Assembly (NCBI RefSeq): GCF_013177675.1
Contig: NZ_CP042652.1
Span: 1,674,001 to 1,738,000 of the forward strand
DNA: 64,000 bases
Reading direction: 5' to 3'
Source of the DNA: Arcobacter acticola
Lineage (GTDB): Bacteria > Campylobacterota > Campylobacteria > Campylobacterales > Arcobacteraceae
Part shown: one piece after another, positions 18,678 to 25,963 of the stretch
How the letters are laid out: every line of letters starts with the position of its first letter
Position numbering within the stretch: position 1 is the first letter of the stretch
The notes under the pieces: model-generated
Database searches by the model: none
Seen by the model: the letters and a program-made list of their open reading frames with translations, nothing else
Told to the model about the DNA's origin: nothing
Position numbers and translations under genes: made by a program

Positions 18678-19414
18678 TTTTACTTTATGATAGTACTTTT
18701 GAAGGGTTTTTATCTTTAATTTATGAGGTTTATTATAAAAAACTAAAACCCACAAATATATATAAAACCCTTCCAAATGAGATAATATTTGATGAAGTAA
18801 AAACTATTGAAACAAATGAAGAAAACTATAAAAAAGTATTAGAAGCCATAAAAACAAAATTTACTAAAAATATACTAGAAAAAATACTAAATATCTTTAT
18901 GTGTGATTCAAAAGATTTTGAAATGGCACTTTTAGAATACATTATAATTGGTTTCAAAGATGCAAAACAATTAAACAATATCAATAATTCTTGCGTTTTT
19001 TATCTAAACAGTCTTGAAAAAGAGTTATTTAAAAATGTTCATAAGATGTATGCCTTTATTAGATTTGAAGAGCTTGAAGATGGCAGTTTATATGCAAAAC
19101 TTGAGTGTAAATTTAATGTGGTATATTTTTTAGCTAAACATTTTTTAAAAAGATTTAATAATCAAAATTTCATAATCCACGATATAAGTAGAAAACTAGC
19201 TTTCATAAAAATAGATGATAACTATAGTTTACAAGAAGTAGCATTTTTTGAAGAACCAAATAAATCGCAAAATGAAGATAAATTTCAAAAACTATGGAAA
19301 AGTTTCTTTTCAGGAGTAACAATAAAAGAAAGAATAAATCCAAAACTTCAAACCCAACTTGTTCCTTTGATTTATAGAACTTATATGACTGAATTTTTCA
19401 ATGAAAGAACATAA
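18674..19414 (+). CDS. TIGR03915/DUF4130-like probable DNA metabolism protein
   Basis: A 246-residue partner of the preceding radical SAM gene, joined by an ATGA overlap. The N-terminus LLYDSTFEGFLSLIYEVYY is diagnostic for this family, and late motifs include FARFEE-like AFIRFEEL and the W/F-rich LWKSFFSGVTIKERINPKLQTQLVP segment. In many bacteria the family is fused or adjacent to a uracil-DNA glycosylase; no glycosylase domain or gene is present here. Function is unknown; involvement in DNA repair is inferred from its constant partner. Confidence 0.82.
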   Translation: MILLYDSTFEGFLSLIYEVYYKKLKPTNIYKTLPNEIIFDEVKTIETNEENYKKVLEAIKTKFTKNILEKILNIFMCDSKDFEMALLEYIIIGFKDAKQLNNINNSCVFYLNSLEKELFKNVHKMYAFIRFEELEDGSLYAKLECKFNVVYFLAKHFLKRFNNQNFIIHDISRKLAFIKIDDNYSLQEVAFFEEPNKSQNEDKFQKLWKSFFSGVTIKERINPKLQTQLVPLIYRTYMTEFFNERT

Positions 19415-19470
19415 AATATATACCAAAAAAACCTATTTATTTGTATGATTAAATAAAAAGAGGAGTTATT

Positions 19471-19995
19471 ATGGAAAAAATATCTAAAAGTCTTATTTTG
19501 ATTTGTATTATGTTTTTATTCACAGCTTGTTCTTCAAAAAATCCACCTCTACAAACTGTAGAAAAAGTTGATTTAGAGAGATATCTTGGTACTTGGTATG
19601 AAATAGCAAGATATGAACATTTTTTTGAAAAAGATTGCAAAAATGTAAGTGCAAACTATTCAATTATGGATGAAGAAACTATTAAAGTAATAAATAAATG
19701 TACAAAAATCCAAACAAATGAAAAAAAAGAAGCAATGGGTAGAGCCTATGCAATAGATGAAACAAACAGTAAGCTAAAAGTTAGTTTTTTTAGACCATTT
19801 TATGGTGATTATTGGGTTTTAATTCTGGATGAAAACTATGAATATGCAGTTGTTGGTACTCCTAATAGAGAGTACTTATGGATTTTAGCAAGGGATAAAA
19901 AACTTCCACTAAAAATTCAAAATGATATTTTAGAGAAACTTCCAAGTTTAGGATTTGATATATCTAAATTACTTTGGACAATGCAGGAAAAATAA
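19471..19995 (+). CDS. Lipocalin family lipoprotein (second of two)
   Basis: A 174-residue Blc-like outer-membrane lipocalin. A signal ends in the lipobox LFTAC, so Cys20 should be lipidated, unlike the lipocalin at 8619. The signature YLGTWYEIARYEH lies at about 38-50 and the closing W...RDKKLP strand is present. A TATGAT -10 box (19444-19449) and AGAGGAG ribosome site precede it. The stop TAA shares its last A with the ATG of the next gene. Bacterial lipocalins of this type are often found with photolyase and CFAS genes and are thought to handle lysolipids or oxidised lipids. Confidence 0.88.
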   Translation: MEKISKSLILICIMFLFTACSSKNPPLQTVEKVDLERYLGTWYEIARYEHFFEKDCKNVSANYSIMDEETIKVINKCTKIQTNEKKEAMGRAYAIDETNSKLKVSFFRPFYGDYWVLILDENYEYAVVGTPNREYLWILARDKKLPLKIQNDILEKLPSLGFDISKLLWTMQEK

Positions 19996-20303
19996 TGTAT
20001 TTTGAAAAAAAAGATAGTGAAAAATTAGATTTTACTAAAAAATCTAAAAAAGAAAAACAAGATTTAAGTGAACTTCAAGAAGAGGATTTAAATCGTCTAA
20101 TAGAAATGGCTTGGCAAGATAGAACAACATTTGATACTATCTTTGAACTTTATGGCTTATCAGAAAATCAAGTAAAAAAGAAAATGCGAACTTTGATGAA
20201 AAGAAGCAGTTTCAAAATGTGGAGAAAAAGAGTTCAAGGAAGAGCCACAAAACATAAAAAGAAAGTTTTGCACAAAGTTTCTAGGTTTCAGGGACCTTGG
20301 TAA
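19995..20303 (+). CDS. TIGR03643 (DUF2805) family protein
   Basis: A 102-residue basic protein starting at ATG 19995 (TAATG overlap with the lipocalin, AGGA six bases upstream); an upstream in-frame TTG is less likely. It contains the family core LNRLIEMAWQDRTTFDTIF and a Lys/Arg-rich C-terminus (KMWRKRVQGRATKHKKK). A helix-turn-helix-like element is possible around ELYGLSENQVKKKMRTLMK. The family recurs beside photolyases and lipocalins. DNA or RNA binding is suggested by charge only; the function is unknown. Confidence 0.82.
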   Translation: MYFEKKDSEKLDFTKKSKKEKQDLSELQEEDLNRLIEMAWQDRTTFDTIFELYGLSENQVKKKMRTLMKRSSFKMWRKRVQGRATKHKKKVLHKVSRFQGPW

Positions 20304-20372
20304 AATCTAAAGTAGCTAAATAAACACTCCAATATAAAATAAACTAAATATTTTAATAAATTAGACCAAATT

Positions 20373-20399
20373 CAGTTGTCAAGGAATACTTGACAACTG
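20373..20399. repeat. Strong 11-bp inverted repeat after the photolyase group
   Basis: CAGTTGTCAAG-GAATA-CTTGACAACTG, perfect. It lies between the end of the TIGR03643 gene and the convergent toxin gene. No T-run follows on either strand, so it is not a textbook terminator, though it could still act as one, or be a protein-binding site. Confidence 0.55.
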
Positions 20400-20444
20400 C
20401 TAGTGATGAGGGGAGATACAAAGAAATACATAATAATTAAAGTC

Positions 20445-20780
20445 CTAATGAAAATTCTTACAAAGATTTCCAATTACTTCATTATATTCATTATCTGTTA
20501 ATTTTGCAATTTTCTCTTTGATTCTAACTTTTGAGAGTGTTCTTATTTGATTTATTAAAATATCTGAATCTTGTTTTAGATTATCCCTTGATTTAATTCT
20601 CATTCTATATGGTTGCATATCATCTATTAAATCAGTTGATAAAGGAAGTAAAATAACTGTATCCAAAATAGAATTTTCATCATCACCTGAGATAATTACA
20701 GCTGGTCTGATTTTACCAACTTCATCACCTTTTTTAGGATATAAGTTTACAATTACAATATCACCTCTATTTAATTCCAT
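20445..20780 (-). CDS. MazF/PemK-family toxin
   Basis: A 111-residue endoribonuclease-type toxin. The family core is plain: MELNRGDIVIVNLYP at the start, IRPAVIISGD, and ILINQIRTLSKVRI near the end. MazF-like toxins cut mRNA at short sequences. I place the start at the second of two adjacent ATGs (20780) because GGAG lies six bases before it; the first ATG at 20783 is nearly as good. It overlaps the antitoxin gene by 14 bases, the usual coupling for toxin-antitoxin operons. Confidence 0.88.
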   Translation of the reverse strand: MELNRGDIVIVNLYPKKGDEVGKIRPAVIISGDDENSILDTVILLPLSTDLIDDMQPYRMRIKSRDNLKQDSDILINQIRTLSKVRIKEKIAKLTDNEYNEVIGNLCKNFH

Positions 20781-21015
20781 CATCAACTCCAAGTTCTGCA
20801 AATTCTAAATCTTGATGTTGTTTTAATTTATTTAACTTTGCTAGTTTTTCTTCTCTATCAATTTTATCAATTAAAGGTCTAATTTGTTTTTCATATTTTG
20901 AAGAGATAAAATATCCTAAAGTAGTATGTTTTCTTCTATCAATAATCTGAGCTATATCCATAGCTTTTATTAATGATGGTTTATTTTGAATATCTGTAAC
21001 ACCATAAGTTGTCAT
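20767..21015 (-). CDS. Phd/YefM-like antitoxin partner of the MazF-like toxin
   Basis: An 82-residue protein encoded just upstream of, and overlapping, the toxin gene. The N-terminal 55 residues (VTDIQNKPSLIKAMDI...RRKHTTLGYFISSKYEKQI) have the spacing of a Phd/YefM DNA-binding antitoxin. They do not look like a MazE AbrB-type domain. The charged C-terminal tail (EEKLAKLNKLKQHQDLEF) would wrap the toxin. The start has AAAAAGGA upstream, with a TATAAT-rich promoter area behind it where autoregulation is likely. Identification rests on position plus weak sequence similarity. Confidence 0.72.
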   Translation of the reverse strand: MTTYGVTDIQNKPSLIKAMDIAQIIDRRKHTTLGYFISSKYEKQIRPLIDKIDREEKLAKLNKLKQHQDLEFAELGVDDGIK

Positions 21016-21167
21016 ATTATATCCTTTTTAATGTTTTAATCTATAAAAATTATATCTTATATTATAAAATATAGCAAATCTAAAAATTTAATAAACAGAC
21101 AAAAAACAACTACCAAAAAACCTTACTAAGTTATATATTAAATATATAAAATAAAAAAGGATGCAAA

Positions 21168-21431
21168 ATGCTAAAAGAACTTATTTTTACAGGACTTGGT
21201 GGAGCTTTGGTTTTAAAAGATAAAATTGAAGATGAACTAAAAAAGTTAGAAGAAAAAGGAAAACTTGATACTAAAGATGTTAAAAGCTTTTTAGAGTCAC
21301 TGGAACAAAAAGGTAAAGAAAGTGATGAAAAGTTCAAAGCTGAATTAAAAACACATATGAAAGAGATTATAGATGAGCTAGGGCTTGCAACTAAAGAAGA
21401 TTTAGCAAAACTAAAAGAGGATTTAAAATAA
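21168..21431 (+). CDS. Phasin-like small helical protein (PhaF/PHA regulator type)
   Basis: An 87-residue, almost wholly alpha-helical, highly charged protein. A short apolar N-terminus (LKELIFTGLGGALVLKDKIEDEL) is followed by Lys/Glu coiled-coil sequence. This matches the small proteins annotated as phasin-family or polyhydroxyalkanoate synthesis regulators that lie beside UbiB/ABC1-like kinase genes in many bacteria. The start has AAAAAGGATGCAAA before ATG. Its stop (TAA) overlaps the proposed start of the kinase gene. A role in polyester granules is not supported here: no PHA synthase is in the window. Confidence 0.65.
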   Translation: MLKELIFTGLGGALVLKDKIEDELKKLEEKGKLDTKDVKSFLESLEQKGKESDEKFKAELKTHMKEIIDELGLATKEDLAKLKEDLK

Positions 21432-22984
21432 AAGCTTTTTTTAAAAACTTATCTTTATACTCAATTTCAAGGGTTTATAAAGTCTTTTTATTTTTATTAA
21501 CGATTTATTTGGTTATAAAAAAGAAACAAAGTTTCTTTGGAATCAAACCACTAAAGCCTAAAAAATTAAAAGATACTATTATCACATTGGGAGCAAGTTT
21601 TATAAAACTTGCACAAGTTCTAGCAACTCGTGCTGACTTTTTTTCAGCTGATTATTTGGATGAGTTAAAAGAGTTGCACGATAAACTGCCACCAATGAAC
21701 AAAGATGAATTTGAAGAGATTTTTAATATTGCATTTAAAGAAGATTCGTTTAAAAGTTTTGATAAAACTCCAATAGCTTGTGCATCAATTGGACAAGTTC
21801 ATATAGGAATTTTATACGATGACACAAAAGTTGCTGTGAAGCTGCGAAGAAAAGGTATTAAAAATAGAGTTAGTGCTGATATAAAAATTATAAACTTTTT
21901 TAATTTTTTATTTAATCCCCTATTTTCGCACTATACAAAAAACTCTATTGAAGCTGTAATCAAAGAGTTTTCATCGATGATTTTACAAGAAGTAAGTCTT
22001 TCTCAAGAGTTACAAAATCTTAGAAAATTCTCTCAAACTTACAAAGATAGTGGAGTTAAATTTCCTGTTCCATTTCCAACTTTATGTTGTGATGATGCTT
22101 TGGTTATGAGTTTTGAAGAGGGATATAGATTTGATGATAAAAAGAATATTCTAAAAGAGAATATTGATTTTAAAAAAATCATTGGTACACTTGTTGGGTT
22201 TTATACAACTCAAATGCTTATAAATGGATATTTTCACGCTGATCCACATCCTGGAAACTTGCTTATTACAAAAGAAGGTGAGATAATATTACTAGATTTT
22301 GGAATGGTAAAAACAGTTCCAAATAGCTCTAGAATTGCTATTATTGAGCTAATTAAAGCTGCAAATGAAAAAGATTATGAGCTATATATTAGTGCCAGCA
22401 AAAGATTAGGAACTATTGCTTATGAAGCACCAACTGGCGAATTAGCTGAGTTTACAAGTAAGATGTTTGATATTTTCTCAAATGATAATCTAAGTAGTGA
22501 ATCCATGCAACAACTAGCCTTTGATGTATTAGAAGGTACAAGAAATATGCCTTTTAAACTTCCAAGTGATGCAATTTATATCTTAAGAGTTAGTGCTATT
22601 ATTGAAGGGCTAGGAACAACATATATTGAAAACTTCAATGGTATAAAAGATATTTTACCAATATTGCAAGATAATCTTCCAAAAGCTTTGGGGGCAAAAG
22701 ATAGTATTATAGAAACAATAATTGATGAAATAAAAGATATTCCATTTACCCTAAAAGATTTAAAATCTGTTATAAAACAAGCAAGTAAAGGTGAGCTTCA
22801 AATTGAAGTATCAAATAATCAACTAGAATTTATTTCAAAAGAGATTAAAGATTTTATTAGACCAATTATTTTATCATTCGGATTAATTTTTACATCAATA
22901 TTTATGATTTTATATGATAAAGAACTAAAACAGATGGCTTTAGCTCTATTTATTGTAGCAATCATTAGACTTATTTATAAATAA
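21428..22984 (+). CDS. UbiB/ABC1-family atypical kinase, probable AUA start
   Basis: An atypical protein-kinase-like ATPase of the UbiB/AarF/ABC1 family. The lysine region ASIGQVHIGILYDDTKVAVKL, the loop HADPHPGNLL and the DFGMVK metal site are intact; the family KxGQ motif reads KLAQ; two C-terminal membrane segments are present. The first ATG-like start is a TTG at 21509, but the frame stays open upstream and encodes a typical family N-terminus (KAFFKNLSLYSISRVYKVF). The best initiation point is ATA at 21428, seven bases after AGAGG and overlapping the upstream stop as ATAA. Campylobacterota use menaquinone, so a ubiquinone role is doubtful; lipid or quinone homeostasis is more general. Confidence 0.75.
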   Translation: MKAFFKNLSLYSISRVYKVFLFLLTIYLVIKKKQSFFGIKPLKPKKLKDTIITLGASFIKLAQVLATRADFFSADYLDELKELHDKLPPMNKDEFEEIFNIAFKEDSFKSFDKTPIACASIGQVHIGILYDDTKVAVKLRRKGIKNRVSADIKIINFFNFLFNPLFSHYTKNSIEAVIKEFSSMILQEVSLSQELQNLRKFSQTYKDSGVKFPVPFPTLCCDDALVMSFEEGYRFDDKKNILKENIDFKKIIGTLVGFYTTQMLINGYFHADPHPGNLLITKEGEIILLDFGMVKTVPNSSRIAIIELIKAANEKDYELYISASKRLGTIAYEAPTGELAEFTSKMFDIFSNDNLSSESMQQLAFDVLEGTRNMPFKLPSDAIYILRVSAIIEGLGTTYIENFNGIKDILPILQDNLPKALGAKDSIIETIIDEIKDIPFTLKDLKSVIKQASKGELQIEVSNNQLEFISKEIKDFIRPIILSFGLIFTSIFMILYDKELKQMALALFIVAIIRLIYK

Positions 22985-22994
22985 AGGAATTTTT

Positions 22995-23906
22995 ATGAAA
23001 ATAGCAATTATTGGAGCTGGTTTTTCTGGCTGTAATTTATATAATAATTTAAAAGAAAAATATGAAGATATTACTATTTTTGAAAAATCAAGGGGAGTTG
23101 GAGGTCGCCTTAGTACTAAGTATATTGAAGATAAATTCATAGACCACGGAACTTCATCTTTGATTCCAATTACAGATGATTTAAAAATGTTTTGTTTAGA
23201 TTTATCAAGTAATGGTGTTGTAAAAGCAAAATATGATGAGTTTATACCAAAAAATGGAATAAATGCAATTTGTAAGTTTTTAATAGATGAAAAAGATTTA
23301 ATCAAAAATACAAAAATCACAAAAGCCCAAAACATAGATAACAAATGGATTTTAGAAGATGAAAATCATAATATCTATAAAGATTTTGATTTACTATTTA
23401 TCACCATTCCAGCACCTCAAATACTACAAATGAAAATAGAACTTTCAAATGAATTTAAAGAAAAACTTTCTCATATAAAATATGACTCTATTTTTTCTTT
23501 AATTCTTCACTCAAATGAAGATATAAAACTAGATAAAAGTGTCTTATATGAAAATCCAGATATTCAAAATATTATAAATAACTCAAGAAAATATCAATAT
23601 AAAGATTTTAGCTCATATGTAATCCACTCTACAAAAGAGTTTGCAAATTGTGTAAATGAAAAAACAAAAGAGGAAATATGCGAGATTTTTTTAACTAATT
23701 TTGATGATGACACAAAAGAACTAATAGAAAAGTTTACAATGATTCCACACCTATGGAAATATGCCTTTGCAAAAACTTCTTTAGATATGCCCTACTTTTT
23801 AAATGATGAAAAAAATCTAGGAATTTGTGGGGATTTTTTTAATCATTCAAATATGGAAGCGGCACTTTTAAGCTCTGAATTATTGGGAAACATAAAATAC
23901 TTCTAA
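22995..23906 (+). CDS. Renalase-like NAD(P)/FAD-dependent oxidoreductase
   Basis: A 303-residue flavoprotein. The FAD loop GAGFSGCNLYNNL is at residues 7-19, then the family FEKSRGVGGRLST and DHGTSSL motifs, and a C-terminal LGICGDFF...EAALLSS segment that closes the FAD site. Bacterial renalase-like proteins oxidise isomeric dihydro-NAD(P) or remain unassigned. It follows the kinase gene by ten bases and is probably co-transcribed. Its last 272 bases lie in the 335-bp repeat created by the insertion sequence, yet the gene is complete. A hairpin overlaps its stop. Confidence 0.82.
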   Translation: MKIAIIGAGFSGCNLYNNLKEKYEDITIFEKSRGVGGRLSTKYIEDKFIDHGTSSLIPITDDLKMFCLDLSSNGVVKAKYDEFIPKNGINAICKFLIDEKDLIKNTKITKAQNIDNKWILEDENHNIYKDFDLLFITIPAPQILQMKIELSNEFKEKLSHIKYDSIFSLILHSNEDIKLDKSVLYENPDIQNIINNSRKYQYKDFSSYVIHSTKEFANCVNEKTKEEICEIFLTNFDDDTKELIEKFTMIPHLWKYAFAKTSLDMPYFLNDEKNLGICGDFFNHSNMEAALLSSELLGNIKYF

Positions 23907-23969
23907 GAAATTTAGAAGTATTTTAAAAGAAGTTATTTAATAAACTCAATAGAATCATCTAAAGATTCT
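23635..23969. repeat. 335-bp direct repeat, left copy (target duplication of the IS)
   Basis: Identical by eye to 25629-25963. It abuts the left end of the IS1634-family element. It contains the 3' end of the renalase-like gene, its terminator, and the last 37 bases of the nitroreductase gene (23933-23969). The offset between copies is constant at 1994 bases, so there is no indel. Confidence 0.93.
23894..23924. terminator. Bidirectional hairpin at the renalase/nitroreductase junction (left copy)
   Basis: AAAATACTTCTAA, a five-base loop, then the complement ending in TTTT. The renalase stop codon is inside the stem. The same hairpin recurs at 25888-25918 in the right copy of the duplication. 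Confidence 0.75.
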
Positions 23970-25628
23970 CCTGACTTCATCATTCGAGGCACCCAATATG
24001 AATATCAATAATATTTTGAATTTTTAGTTGTATTTCATTAAGTTGCAACACTTCAAATTTTTTCTTATGTGTAAGTGGGTTTATATATTCTAATCCATAG
24101 ATTGTTTTTATCTCTTCGAGGGCTATTTGCACTGACAAATTCTTATCATGAAGTTTAATAATTCTTTCAAGTTCTTTATAAACTGTATATGCAATAAATG
24201 ATATTGAGATATGAGCTTCTATTCTATGTCTTAGATAATGATGAATTGGTCTTATTTTTAAATCTGTTTTAGAAATTCTAAAGGCTCTTTCTATATGCCA
24301 CAGATTTGAGTAGTTTTCAATCACTTCAGATGGACTGAGTGTTGTATTTGTGATATAACCTTTAAGACCATCCCAAAGTGCATCTTCATTAAATTTATCA
24401 TAATCAATTACTACTTCAATTTCATTTTTAAGATGTAAATATTTATTATATCCTCTACTATTGATTTGATCTTTTGTAAGTCTTCCTGATTTGATTTTCT
24501 TTTCTAATCTTTTTAAACCTTTTTCTCTATTATATTTATCTTTTTTTGCTCTTTTATCTGTATATGACAACACAAGTGTATCATCACCTTTTGCAACGGT
24601 TGCAATAGCATTATTTACATCAAGATTTAAAGATAATATTTTACTTTTTGTAATATGATTTTCATTTTTGATTCTTGCACCTAAGATATATTTATAGTTA
24701 TGAGTTTTTAGTTGTTCTATATTATTTTTAGATAACAATCCTGAATCAGCTATTACAATTGGTTTTTCTAAATTAAATTTCTTTTCAAACTTTTGAAGTA
24801 TTGGTATAAAAGTATTTCCTTCATAGCTATTCCCCTCATAAATATCATAGCCTATTGGATAACCTTTTTCTCCCACTAAAAGTCCAAGCATTATTTGTGG
24901 AGATTGAAATTTACCATCTTTACTAAATCCAATTCTTCTTAAATCATCCTCATCTTCACTCTCAAAGTAAAGTGTTGTAACATCATAAAATAAAACAGTA
25001 ATTTCACCTAATATTTTTTTTGTATGTTCAAAGGCTACTTGTTCAATCTCCTCTTTATATACAACATTAAACTTATCCATAAAGCGATATATCTTCATAA
25101 TATCAATATCTATATTTCTATATCGTTTAAGATACTCAATAACTTTTAATTTACTTCCTGGATTAATAAGTCTTGTTACAACTAAATGTTTTAAAAGTTC
25201 ATCATCAATAATTTTACTAAATCCAATATAATCAAACAATCTTGCGATAATAAGTTCTGGGCCAATACAAACAATACTATTTGTTGATAGATTTTTTACA
25301 AAGGTATCTATTATATTTTCACTATTATCATTTGGAAATAAATTTAATATAGGTTGTTTGGTGAGTTGTGGAATAAGTTTTAATCCCTCTTCATATAAAA
25401 GTTCTATTTCTATTTCATCTTTAGATGAACCAATAGTTTGCACTACTTTATTATTTCTTCCAATTTTTTCTATTATTTGAACACTTATACTACCACTTGC
25501 ATTTCTTTTTTTACGAATAAACATACAATATTATATCGTGGGTCACCCAACTTAAAAATTAAAATACCTTAACCATGGGGTTTATTAGATATTGTTTTAT
25601 GCTCTTTTTCAAAAGTGATGAAGTCAGG
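23970..25628 (-). mobile_element. IS1634-family insertion sequence (1659 bp)
   Basis: A complete element bounded by perfect 13-bp terminal inverted repeats, CCTGACTTCATCA (23970-23982 and 25616-25628). It carries one transposase gene read leftward. It is flanked by 335-bp direct repeats, which fits the long, variable target duplications reported for IS1634 of Mycoplasma mycoides. Identity of the two repeats points to a recent insertion. Confidence 0.93.
23980..25524 (-). CDS. IS1634-family DDE transposase
   Basis: A 514-residue transposase with no frameshift or stop. The N-terminal FIRKKRNASGSISVQIIEK block is typical of the family. The DDE residues can be placed in ITVLFYDVTTLYF, IVIADSGLL and LWHIERAFRI, the last within the Y/R-rich region that follows the insertion domain. 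The stop codon lies inside the left terminal inverted repeat, and 104 bases separate the start from the other end. The protein looks active, in keeping with a recent insertion. Confidence 0.93.
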   Translation of the reverse strand: MFIRKKRNASGSISVQIIEKIGRNNKVVQTIGSSKDEIEIELLYEEGLKLIPQLTKQPILNLFPNDNSENIIDTFVKNLSTNSIVCIGPELIIARLFDYIGFSKIIDDELLKHLVVTRLINPGSKLKVIEYLKRYRNIDIDIMKIYRFMDKFNVVYKEEIEQVAFEHTKKILGEITVLFYDVTTLYFESEDEDDLRRIGFSKDGKFQSPQIMLGLLVGEKGYPIGYDIYEGNSYEGNTFIPILQKFEKKFNLEKPIVIADSGLLSKNNIEQLKTHNYKYILGARIKNENHITKSKILSLNLDVNNAIATVAKGDDTLVLSYTDKRAKKDKYNREKGLKRLEKKIKSGRLTKDQINSRGYNKYLHLKNEIEVVIDYDKFNEDALWDGLKGYITNTTLSPSEVIENYSNLWHIERAFRISKTDLKIRPIHHYLRHRIEAHISISFIAYTVYKELERIIKLHDKNLSVQIALEEIKTIYGLEYINPLTHKKKFEVLQLNEIQLKIQNIIDIHIGCLE

Positions 25629-25900
25629 AAGAGTTTGCAAATTGTGTAAATGAAAAAACAAAAGAGGAAATATGCGAGATTTTTTTAACTAATTTTGATG
25701 ATGACACAAAAGAACTAATAGAAAAGTTTACAATGATTCCACACCTATGGAAATATGCCTTTGCAAAAACTTCTTTAGATATGCCCTACTTTTTAAATGA
25801 TGAAAAAAATCTAGGAATTTGTGGGGATTTTTTTAATCATTCAAATATGGAAGCGGCACTTTTAAGCTCTGAATTATTGGGAAACATAAAATACTTCTAA
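25629..25900 (+). pseudogene. 3' fragment of the renalase-like gene left by target duplication
   Basis: The last 90 codons and stop of the gene at 22995-23906, repeated with the same sequence. It has no start or ribosome site of its own in the right place and should not be translated usefully. It is a by-product of the insertion, not gene decay. Confidence 0.88.
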
Positions 25901-25963
25901 GAAATTTAGAAGTATTTTAAAAGAAGTTATTTAATAAACTCAATAGAATCATCTAAAGATTCT
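25629..25963. repeat. 335-bp direct repeat, right copy (target duplication of the IS)
   Basis: The second copy of 23635-23969, abutting the right end of the element. It includes a 3' fragment of the renalase-like gene, the duplicated hairpin (25888-25918) and the start of the downstream region of the nitroreductase gene, which extends on intact to 26556. Confidence 0.93.

Noticed and set aside
23635-25963. Interpreting the direct repeats as a composite transposon or a local gene duplication
   Set aside because: The repeats abut exact IS ends on both sides and carry no IS themselves, so a long target duplication is the simplest account.
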